Both the position numbers and the translations under genes were made by a program. Shown here one piece after another: positions 56,135 through 64,000 of a DNA stretch of 64,000 bases (positions are counted from its first letter, which is position 1; every line of letters begins with the position of its first letter). The DNA is from Paenibacillus assamensis DSM 18201 (GTDB lineage: Bacteria; Bacillota; Bacilli; Paenibacillales; Paenibacillaceae): the NCBI RefSeq assembly GCF_000422445.1, contig NZ_KE383837.1, forward strand, positions 806,001-870,000, in the 5' to 3' direction. The notes below the pieces were generated by a model. It saw only the letters and a program-made list of their open reading frames with translations. It made no database searches and had not been told where the DNA came from.

Positions 56135-56152
56135 TACAACAAATATGTTGTA
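56135..56152. promoter_or_regulatory. Inverted repeat upstream of spoVB
   Basis: TACAACA-AATA-TGTTGTA, 30 bp before the spoVB start. It may be an operator or a short leader hairpin. A sigma-E promoter would be expected for spoVB, but no clear -35/-10 pair is found. Confidence 0.4.
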
Positions 56153-56181
56153 CAAGTCTGCCCTTAAGCGAGGGATTGAAA

Positions 56182-57768
56182 ATGAAAAAGCAAACCTTCA
56201 TCCAAGGAACACTCATCTTATTTGCAGCAGGTTTATTAAATCGAATACTTGGCTTCATTCCCCGCATTACACTACCTCGTATCATTGGGGCAGAGGGGGT
56301 TGGCCTTTATCAGCTCGGGTATCCATTTCTCCTCGTTATGCTAACCATTATAACAGGTGGCGTTCCACTTGCGGTTGCAAAATTAGTAGCTGAGGCAGAT
56401 TCAGTTGGGAATCAACAGCGTGTCCGTAACATAGTGCGTGCAGCATTATGGATGACAAGCTCTGTTGCTGTTGTCCTAACAGTTACCTGCTTACTGTTAT
56501 CATCGTGGATTACAACACATGTACTGACAGATAGCCGTGTCTATTACACCTTCCTCTTTATGACGCCAAATATTATGATTATTGCGGTTGCCTCTGTACT
56601 GAGGGGCTACTTTCAGGGCAAACAAAATATGATACCGACGGCTGCATCTCAAGTAACCGAAACGATTGTTCGAATTGTAACCGTCATTGGAGGCGCGTAT
56701 TTGCTGCTCCCATATGGGCTGGAATGGGCGGCTGCTGGGGCAATGCTTGGGGTCGTTGTAGGTGAACTGAGTGGCTTGTTAGTGCTTGTGCTGCAGTGGC
56801 GTCGTCACCATAAGAAAAAGGATAATAACACCGACTCTATAGTCAAAGACATTCCCTATACACAACCTATGGAACCAGAGCGTCCCGCTTGGCGCAGCCT
56901 CGTACGAATCGCCATTCCTGTAACAGGTGGCAAGCTAATTGGCTCTTTATCCTACTTGCTGGAATCGATTACGATTGCACGCAGTCTTGCTGCTGCCGGA
57001 ATTGTAACTGCAGTGGCTACGGCTCAATACGGTGCTTTACAAGGCATGATCATTCCTATTTTGCTGCTGCCAGGTGCATTAACCTATTCTTTGTCCGTAT
57101 CATTAGTCCCCTCTTTATCCGAAGCTTACGGACGAAAAGATATGGTCACCATTCATATACGCATGCATCAAGCAATCCGCTTAGCTTTAGTGAGCGGTGC
57201 TCCCTTTGCCGTCGTTATGTATATACTGGCATTGCCGCTGTGCAGTGTACTCTATGACGACATTTCAGTAGCACCCATGCTGCAGTGGATGGCTCCGGTA
57301 GCTATTTTTATATACTTGCAAGCCCCTTTGCAAGCTGCATTACAAGCACTTGATCGACCTGGAACAGCACTCATGAACACTTTTGTAGGTGCAATTGTGA
57401 AGTTAGGACTCATTATCCAGCTCGCATCAATGCCCCATCTTGGCATTCAGGGCGCTGTCATCGCTATTAATGTTAATATAATGATCGTCACACTCCTTCA
57501 CGGATGGAGCCTTATTCGAACGTTTAAAATAAAAATTCCGTGGATCGACTTTGCTAAAGTTGGCGTGGCAATGATTATTATCGCTGGTGCCATTCAAGCA
57601 ACGTATCAACATTTTCCACTGACCAACTCTGTATTTATTCGCTTAAGTGCAGCATGCCTTGTAGGACTATGCCTCTATGTTGCTTTGCTTATTATGATGA
57701 AACTTATCGATCGAAACGACATAACCCGCCTGCCCCTTATTGGACGTTTTCTTTCTAGTCGTACCTAA
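56182..57768 (+). CDS. spoVB: Stage V sporulation protein B (MOP-superfamily flippase)
   Basis: A 528-residue polytopic membrane protein with about 14 helices of the MATE/MOP superfamily, related to MurJ-type lipid II flippases and required for spore cortex formation. The start GLLNRILGFIPRITLPRIIGAEGVGLYQLGYP and the later PLQAALQALDRPG are typical of the polysaccharide-transport group. A hydrophilic cytoplasmic insertion lies near 210-240 (HHKKKDNNTDSIVKD). The ATG at 56182 lies 7 nt after GAGGG; a TTG 6 bp upstream is too close to it. Confidence 0.9.
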   Translation: MKKQTFIQGTLILFAAGLLNRILGFIPRITLPRIIGAEGVGLYQLGYPFLLVMLTIITGGVPLAVAKLVAEADSVGNQQRVRNIVRAALWMTSSVAVVLTVTCLLLSSWITTHVLTDSRVYYTFLFMTPNIMIIAVASVLRGYFQGKQNMIPTAASQVTETIVRIVTVIGGAYLLLPYGLEWAAAGAMLGVVVGELSGLLVLVLQWRRHHKKKDNNTDSIVKDIPYTQPMEPERPAWRSLVRIAIPVTGGKLIGSLSYLLESITIARSLAAAGIVTAVATAQYGALQGMIIPILLLPGALTYSLSVSLVPSLSEAYGRKDMVTIHIRMHQAIRLALVSGAPFAVVMYILALPLCSVLYDDISVAPMLQWMAPVAIFIYLQAPLQAALQALDRPGTALMNTFVGAIVKLGLIIQLASMPHLGIQGAVIAINVNIMIVTLLHGWSLIRTFKIKIPWIDFAKVGVAMIIIAGAIQATYQHFPLTNSVFIRLSAACLVGLCLYVALLIMMKLIDRNDITRLPLIGRFLSSRT

Positions 57769-57794
57769 CGGCGACGGGCCTCATAGGAAATACG

Positions 57795-58649
57795 TTAACG
57801 TGAAGGTTTAGGATCCATTTTGTCTACAAAAATGCGTCCCCGATGATCGATAGAACAAAAGAACACATCTTTAAATTCGTGAGCTCCTTTTTGCTGGATT
57901 TGATTTTTCAACCAAAATCGTGTCTTCTCGATCTTTTCTAGATTAGAATCCATCACACGACCATCCATAATAAGCGGCAAAGGAAGCGATGTAAACTTAA
58001 TGCGATCCGGATGCTTTAACACAGGTTGGTCCTTTTCATGCATCGTGCTGCTTGTGTTCATGTTAAATGCGATCTCCGCACTCATTTCATTATCTGTATT
58101 TTTTTGTGACATGCTGGTACTTGCCTGCGTGCCAGAACGAGCGCTGCTCTCCTCATCATCATTGGAGGCCAAGACTTGTTCACCGCCGGTACTACCAGCA
58201 TGTTCTTTTAGGAACACGGTTAATTTCCCTGTTGGCTCCAAAATAGCGAACTGAACGTCTTGAACACTGTCTATCCCCTGCTCTCTAAGCTGAAGCATTA
58301 AATCGTCCAAATTGTAGCGTTGTTTACGCATTTCCTCGCGGTTAAGCTGTCCTTGATTAATAATAAAGCTCGGATTCCCATCAAAGAAACAGCGTATCCG
58401 TCTATTTTTCATAGCCAGTAAAGCTAAACCGATTTGGATCAGGACGAGTACCGCCATCGGCACTAAACATTCCCAAATAGGCTTATGGGCATCCTCAATA
58501 CCAAATACAGCAATTTCAGCAATCATAATCGAAATCACTAAGTCGAAAATAGACAGCTTTCCAATTTCCCGCTTCCCCATTAACCTCATAACACTAAAAA
58601 CAGCAAAATACATCAATATTGTACGGAAAACAAGTGTACCAAATACCAA
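57795..58649 (-). CDS. DUF421 membrane protein (YrbG/YetF family) with acidic insertion
   Basis: A 284-residue protein with three N-terminal helices (about 5-25, 35-55, 60-80) and a cytoplasmic DUF421 domain (CFFDGNPSFIINQGQLNREEMRKQRYNLDDLMLQLREQGI). Function is not established; some YetF proteins affect spore membranes. Between residues about 145 and 215 it has a Ser/Thr/Asn/Glu-rich, low-complexity insertion (SNDDEESSARSGTQASTSMS) that makes it about 65 residues longer than B. subtilis YrbG. The start is a TTG 7 nt after AGGAGG. Confidence 0.85.
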   Translation of the reverse strand: MVFGTLVFRTILMYFAVFSVMRLMGKREIGKLSIFDLVISIMIAEIAVFGIEDAHKPIWECLVPMAVLVLIQIGLALLAMKNRRIRCFFDGNPSFIINQGQLNREEMRKQRYNLDDLMLQLREQGIDSVQDVQFAILEPTGKLTVFLKEHAGSTGGEQVLASNDDEESSARSGTQASTSMSQKNTDNEMSAEIAFNMNTSSTMHEKDQPVLKHPDRIKFTSLPLPLIMDGRVMDSNLEKIEKTRFWLKNQIQQKGAHEFKDVFFCSIDHRGRIFVDKMDPKPSR

Positions 58650-58784
58650 TGAGATACCTCCTCACAGCCTTAATCCGATATCTAGAAAGGAGAGAGCTTC
58701 TTCAACAGGTATTCTCACCGTAGCCATCCCTTAACATACGAATCAAATTCATGAAAAGTTTACCCATCCAACTACTGCCACGTA

Positions 58785-60092
58785 TTAGCCAACAAGCAGA
58801 AGCAAATATACAGTCGCAATAAGAAGAGACAGCAACGTAATCGGTGCTCCTATTTTTAAAAACTCCCAGTAGCTGAATCCCTTGCCTTCCCGCTTTGCCA
58901 TTCCCGATACAATTACGTTCGCCGATGCTCCTAGCACCGTTCCATTCCCACCTAGACATGCGCCTAATGCTAACGCCCACCACAGCACATTCGTTTCATT
59001 AGGATCGGTCACTCCCATTTGCACCCCTACATCTTGAATTAGAGGTATCATCGTAGCTACAAACGGAATATTATCAATTGTTGCGGAAGCAATTCCTGAT
59101 ACCCATAACACAAACATCGTAGTGTTCAACATATCCCCTTTCGTTACATCAAGAGTCAGCCTCGCAAGTTGTTCGATGATACCGACTTCCACCAAGCCTC
59201 CAACAAGAATAAATAAGCCGATAAAGAAAAATATCGTCACCCACTCCACATGACTGAACGCTTCTTCAATTTCCCTTTCGGATTGCGTACATAGCAATAT
59301 AGCTGCCCCAGCTAAAGCAATGACAGATGGCTCGATGTGTACAACAGAATGCAGCGCAAATCCAATAATCGTCATGACAAGGACAGACACAGATTTCATA
59401 ACTAGCCGTTTATTTGTAATATAATCCTCTGCGGATAGTTTCATCAGCGCTTCCTTTTGCTTCTCCCCTACTTGCAACTGCTTCCGATATAAAAGAACAA
59501 GTACAAGCATTACAACAACCATAATAACAATCGTTACAGGCGCTAAATATTGCAAAAACATATTAAACGTTAAATGTTTATTAGCTGATCCAATCATAAT
59601 ATTAGGCGGATCTCCAATCATCGTTGCTGTTCCACCGATATTGGCACTAATAATTTCTGCAATAAGATATGGCACTGGATTGATTTGCAAAATACGTGTA
59701 ATAGAGAACGTAATCGGCACCATTAACAACACAGTTGTTACATTATCCAAAAATGCCGATCCAAGAGCTGTTAACGACGACATAATAATGAGGATACGTA
59801 TCGGTCTTCCTTGTGCTTGCTGTGCGGCCTTTACTGCTGCATATTGAAAAATCCCACTCTTGTTTGTAATGTTTACAAGTATCATCATACCGATTAACAA
59901 GAAAATGGTGTTCCATTCCACATGCCTCGTAAAGGCGAGTTCAGCTGGAACAATATGCAAAATCAACATGACAGCAGCACCCAATAATGCGATCACAGCA
60001 CGGTTCATTTTCTCCGTAATGATAATGGAATAGGTGAATAAAAATACAATGATCGCAGCAGTCACCTGCCACGATTGATCCATATGTTCCAT
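58785..60092 (-). CDS. ArsB/NhaD-type (SLC13-like) ion permease
   Basis: A 435-residue membrane protein with about 11 helices of the ion-transporter superfamily that includes ArsB, NhaD and the mammalian P protein. Paired motifs AFLDNVTTVLLMVPITFSI and ATIDNIPFVATMIPLI are the two pseudo-symmetric halves, each with the conserved Asp-Asn. GTATMIGDPPNIMIGSAN is a family signature. Substrate may be Na+/H+, arsenite or an organic anion and cannot be fixed. The ATG follows AAGGGGAAG. No clear terminator follows; it lies 135 bp before yrbG. Confidence 0.87.
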   Translation of the reverse strand: MEHMDQSWQVTAAIIVFLFTYSIIITEKMNRAVIALLGAAVMLILHIVPAELAFTRHVEWNTIFLLIGMMILVNITNKSGIFQYAAVKAAQQAQGRPIRILIIMSSLTALGSAFLDNVTTVLLMVPITFSITRILQINPVPYLIAEIISANIGGTATMIGDPPNIMIGSANKHLTFNMFLQYLAPVTIVIMVVVMLVLVLLYRKQLQVGEKQKEALMKLSAEDYITNKRLVMKSVSVLVMTIIGFALHSVVHIEPSVIALAGAAILLCTQSEREIEEAFSHVEWVTIFFFIGLFILVGGLVEVGIIEQLARLTLDVTKGDMLNTTMFVLWVSGIASATIDNIPFVATMIPLIQDVGVQMGVTDPNETNVLWWALALGACLGGNGTVLGASANVIVSGMAKREGKGFSYWEFLKIGAPITLLSLLIATVYLLLLVG

Positions 60093-60212
60093 CTTGTCTT
60101 CCCCTTTTCTAGGTAAGTGTGAATTCGTATGATGTGATCGCTATATCTTTGTACTATTTCCTATAGCTTGCCCATACGATGATACAAACAGAATGTCAGA
60201 GGGAGGATTTTT

Positions 60213-60617
60213 ATGAACGCAATGCAGCGCTTTAGCTCAGGTAAGTTAAGCCATCCGTTATTAGCTGGGATCGGCTATGCTCTTTTATGGCTGGCCATTG
60301 GTGCTCTAGCCCTTTCTATCTTGTTAGTTGCCACCTCTACGCAAGAAGACAACCTGACCAAGTACAGCTACTTTGTCCACGGCTTTGCTTTACTTATCGG
60401 TGGTTGGACATCAGGGAAACGCAGTGGGAGAAAAGGCTGGTACTACGGAGGACTCACAGGCATACTATACGCATTGCTTGTGTTTATCATTGGTTTTCTA
60501 GCATTAGATATGCAATGGGATGCGATGAAATGGATTGCGTTAGCAGCATCATTTGGCTTATCTGCACTAGGTGGTATATTCGGGGTTAATGTAAGCAAAG
60601 ACAGTAAATCCAAGTAA
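60213..60617 (+). CDS. TIGR04086 family membrane protein (YrzE-like)
   Basis: A 134-residue protein with four predicted helices (about 18-42, 52-70, 77-100, 105-125). The segment GWTSGKRSGRKGWYYGGLTGILYALLVF is typical of the YrzE/TIGR04086 family, found between yajC and spoVB in Bacillales. Function is unknown. GGGAGGA lies 5 nt before the ATG. Confidence 0.85.
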   Translation: MNAMQRFSSGKLSHPLLAGIGYALLWLAIGALALSILLVATSTQEDNLTKYSYFVHGFALLIGGWTSGKRSGRKGWYYGGLTGILYALLVFIIGFLALDMQWDAMKWIALAASFGLSALGGIFGVNVSKDSKSK

Positions 60618-60706
60618 TGGGAGTCGTACTTGGTGTGTTCCTATTCTCGGTATGATATACTATGGGAGGCTCATACATTATTTCGTACTAGAATTAGGGG
60701 GATACT

Positions 60707-61555
60707 ATGGTACTTTTTGAATCGATGCAGACGGTCGCTATCTGGTCCGTTGTATTCATTCTATTGCTTGCATGGATTGGATCTGGCAAGCAGCCGATCT
60801 ACATCATTCGTTCATTTGTCAAACTTATTATTCATTCACGGCCATTTCTTATCGCCTTTGTTTCATTTATGTTACTTCTTGTCATTAATAAATATCAGTT
60901 AGATTTAGAAGCAATGATGTCTATTTCTTGGGACTTCACTCCCTTGATTTATCAAATAGAAGGCCAGTTTGTCTATCATTTGCAGCAGTTTTTTGAGCAT
61001 CCTGCTTTAACGCCTATACTTGCTTTTTTCTATTTAGTTATATTCCAAGCGATTATTATCGCTTCTATAGGAGTCTATGCCGCTCGCGGACTTACTTCGT
61101 TCGCGGTCGCTATCTGTTACGCTATTACCTTTAACTATATTATTGCGTTGCCTTTTTATTTCTGGGTTCCAGTTGATGAAGTATGGTCTTATGCACCTTC
61201 GGGCGTATCTTTTCTTATGCTGGATACTTTCCCGACGTTTGAAGAGAACTACCGGGCATTTTCAGGACTCGACAATTGCTTCCCGAGCTTGCATACATCC
61301 ATTTCTGCTACAGTCGCAATCGTAGCCTGGCGCTCAGGCATTCGCAGATGGATATGGATTGCTTGCCCAAGTGCCGTTATCATTATTTTCTCCATCTTCT
61401 ATCTCGGCATCCACTGGGTATCGGACATGTTCGCAGGACTTGCGCTTGCCGCAGCATGCAGCTGGATTGGGTTTAAACTTGCGGGTATTTCCACGTCCCG
61501 CTCCAATGCTACAATTAGCATAGAGCAGCAAGCTAGCCGCTCCTTAGCTGATTAA
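60707..61555 (+). CDS. PAP2 superfamily phosphatase
   Basis: A 282-residue membrane protein with about six helices. The phosphatase motifs are Pro-Ser-Leu-His (in NCFPSLHTSIS) and the third motif YLGIHWVSDMFAGL with the catalytic His and Asp. The arrangement resembles membrane lipid phosphatases and inositol phosphorylceramide synthase-like PAP2 proteins. Likely substrate is a lipid phosphate on the outer leaflet, inferred only from the fold. AGGGGGATACT lies before the ATG. It is an accessory gene relative to the B. subtilis order. Confidence 0.87.
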   Translation: MVLFESMQTVAIWSVVFILLLAWIGSGKQPIYIIRSFVKLIIHSRPFLIAFVSFMLLLVINKYQLDLEAMMSISWDFTPLIYQIEGQFVYHLQQFFEHPALTPILAFFYLVIFQAIIIASIGVYAARGLTSFAVAICYAITFNYIIALPFYFWVPVDEVWSYAPSGVSFLMLDTFPTFEENYRAFSGLDNCFPSLHTSISATVAIVAWRSGIRRWIWIACPSAVIIIFSIFYLGIHWVSDMFAGLALAAACSWIGFKLAGISTSRSNATISIEQQASRSLAD

Positions 61556-61565
61556 TTGGAATAAT

Positions 61566-61611
61566 AAAAAGAACCTTCTAATCCACCAAGTGGAATAGAA
61601 GGTTCTTTTGT
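61566..61611. terminator. Bidirectional terminator between the PAP2 gene and yajC
   Basis: AGAACCTTCT / AGAAGGTTCT with an inner TCCAC / GTGGA stem, followed by TTTTG on plus and TTTTTATTAT on minus. Its outer stem and tail match the terminator at 50121-50166. Confidence 0.88.
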
Positions 61612-61617
61612 CATCTA

Positions 61618-61944
61618 CTAAGCTTTAGCAGCTTCTTCAGTAGAACCTGTAGAGATAACATGGCTGATTGCATTGCGATCAAATGTCATCTTCGTAACAT
61701 CATTTACACGAATCACAACAATATCGTCAGTGATTTCGAGGATATGCCCGTGAAGGCCACCGATCGTTACAATTTTATCGCCTTTTTTCAATGCACCAAG
61801 CATCGCATTACGCGTTTTTTGCTTTTTCTGTTGCGGACGAATCAACAAGAAATAAAAGACCGCGAACATCGCACCGAATGAAAGCACCATTCCCCAAATG
61901 GAACCGCCAGCAGCAGGAGCTGCAGCTAAAAGAAGTTCATTCAT
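61618..61944 (-). CDS. yajC: Preprotein translocase subunit YajC
   Basis: A 108-residue single-helix membrane protein that accompanies SecDF. The helix (about 15-37) is followed directly by the canonical FLLIRPQQKKQK and a soluble domain with [25 protein letters not shown] lies before the ATG. It is downstream of tgt by 81 bp, in the conserved queA-tgt-yajC order. Confidence 0.95.
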   Translation of the reverse strand: MNELLLAAAPAAGGSIWGMVLSFGAMFAVFYFLLIRPQQKKQKTRNAMLGALKKGDKIVTIGGLHGHILEITDDIVVIRVNDVTKMTFDRNAISHVISTGSTEEAAKA

Positions 61945-62025
61945 GATAAAATCCCCTTTTCATTTTAAATCTATGTACGGACCCCTGATCACTGCATCAG
62001 CAACCAGGACCTTCCACGCAACCAA

Positions 62026-63171
<1,146 letters not shown>

Positions 63172-63203
63172 TCATCCTAACTATTATCGAATTTCAACTA
63201 TAA

Positions 63204-64000
63204 TTATTTATAAATGAACATTGCATCTCCGAAGCTGAAGAATCGATACTGTTCTTTAATCGCTTCTTCATAAGCCTTAAGAATGCATTCTCTACCTGCT
63301 AGGGCACTTACTAACATCACAAGTGTAGACTTAGGCAAATGGAAGTTCGTTAACAACGCATCTACAAGTTGGAACTCGTAACCCGGATAAATAAAAATAT
63401 CGGTCCAGCCGCTGCACGCTTGCAGCTCTTGGTTCGAATGCTGTTGTGCAGCTGTCTCCAATGTACGTGCTGATGTCGTACCTACAGCGACAACACGTCC
63501 GCCTTGCTGCTTCGTCTCACGTATAAGCGCTGCCGTTTCTCCAGAAACCTCATAGTACTCAGCATGCATCACATGGTCTTCTGTTCGTTCCGCACTCATT
63601 GGACGAAATGTTCCCAATCCCACATGCAGCGTTACATAAGCGATTCGCACACCTTGCTGTTGGATCTCATCTAAGAGCTCGGTAGTAAAGTGAAGACCAG
63701 CCGTTGGTGCCGCTGCCGAACCCTCATGCTTCGCATATACCGTCTGATAACGCTCTCGATCCGAAAGCTGTTCTTTAATGTAAGGCGGAAGAGGCATTTC
63801 CCCCAACCGATCTAGAATTTCTTGAAAAATGCCTTCATACTCAAAACGCAGTACACGTGCTCCCATATCGCGCTCTTCTGTAACGACAGCTTTCAGCTCA
63901 TCTCCGAATTGAACAACTGCACCCAGCTTCATTCGCTTCGCTGGCTTTACAAGTGCTTCCCAGCAATTATCTTGCTCTTGCTTCAGCAGCAGCACTTCAA
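63204..64000 (-). CDS. queA: tRNA preQ1(34) S-adenosylmethionine ribosyltransferase-isomerase QueA (partial)
   Basis: The last 265 or so codons of queA; the gene runs off the right edge, so the N-terminal 75-80 residues are missing. The enzyme turns preQ1-tRNA into epoxyqueuosine-tRNA using the ribosyl group of AdoMet. Visible signatures are [37 protein letters not shown] and [14 protein letters not shown]. The frame stays open to the edge with EVLLLK, as in the family. It precedes tgt on the same strand. Confidence 0.95.
   Translation of the reverse strand, partial: EVLLLKQEQDNCWEALVKPAKRMKLGAVVQFGDELKAVVTEERDMGARVLRFEYEGIFQEILDRLGEMPLPPYIKEQLSDRERYQTVYAKHEGSAAAPTAGLHFTTELLDEIQQQGVRIAYVTLHVGLGTFRPMSAERTEDHVMHAEYYEVSGETAALIRETKQQGGRVVAVGTTSARTLETAAQQHSNQELQACSGWTDIFIYPGYEFQLVDALLTNFHLPKSTLVMLVSALAGRECILKAYEEAIKEQYRFFSFGDAMFIYK

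Noticed and set aside
56100-56175. Sigma-E promoter for spoVB
   Set aside because: GAATACAAC resembles a -10 element, but no suitable -35 lies 13-15 bp upstream.

Overview
The window looks like a chromosomal core segment of a spore-forming, low-to-moderate-GC Gram-positive bacterium of the Paenibacillaceae, most likely Paenibacillus. The evidence is two T-box leaders, spoVB, lipobox and S-layer (SLH) signals, GGAGG-type ribosome sites with many GTG/TTG starts, and a gene order that follows, from memory, the Bacillus subtilis yrr-yrv-yrb block (pbpI ... yrrO yrrN mltG yrzB ruvX ireB alaS yrrI ... yrrD iscS cymR ... rarA tcdA aspS hisS ... dtd relA apt recJ secDF comN spoVB yrbG yrzE yajC tgt queA). 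The species cannot be fixed from the sequence alone.

Layout, almost all on the minus strand. 1-528: non-coding, with four copies of a 26-bp element in two orientations and a 40-bp minisatellite. 529-7323: a Gfo/Idh/MocA oxidoreductase and a complete oligopeptide ABC transporter operon, oppABCDF. 7815-10529: a membrane-anchored polysaccharide deacetylase and an AI-2E-type permease. 10911-15084: a class B penicillin-binding protein and a chemoreceptor. 15380-23437: the alaS operon, alaS-ireB-ruvX-DUF1292-DUF1292-mltG-trhP1-trhP2, under a strong promoter and an alanine T-box. 23447-27186: an S-layer-homology protein with a collagen-like tract and the YrrI-type permease. 27237-29744: anaerobic ribonucleotide reductase nrdDG with two NrdR boxes on its promoter. 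29816-33702: cymR-iscS-PRC-barrel-zinc ribbon, divergent from mnmA. 33928-38267: a CNNM/CorC-type protein, an ArsR regulator, a crcB pair and rarA. 38445-43025: hisS-aspS-tcdA behind a T-box whose specifier reads GACAC (Asp GAC overlapping His CAC). 43190-48635: hemZ, two uncharacterised small genes, dtd and relA. 48829-50106: a uracil permease on the plus strand. 50213-55671: apt, recJ and secDF. 55714-64000: comN, spoVB, yrbG, an ArsB/NhaD-type permease, yrzE, a PAP2 phosphatase, yajC, tgt and the 3' part of queA.

Functional themes are translation (aminoacyl-tRNA synthetases under T-boxes, tRNA U34 thiolation by IscS/MnmA, U34 hydroxylation by TrhP1/P2, queuosine by Tgt/QueA, t6A cyclisation by TcdA, D-aminoacyl-tRNA editing by Dtd), envelope (MltG, PBP, deacetylase, SLH protein, SecDF/YajC, SpoVB) and DNA metabolism (RuvX, RarA, RecJ, NrdDG).

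I found no convincing undescribed multi-gene system. The most interesting items are regulatory or structural: the dual-codon T-box, the NrdR-box promoter, the 26-bp element cluster, the minisatellite, the SLH/collagen-like protein inserted beside alaS, the rearranged mnmA, the absence of trmR between mltG and trhP1, and a 48-codon gene with a good ribosome site.
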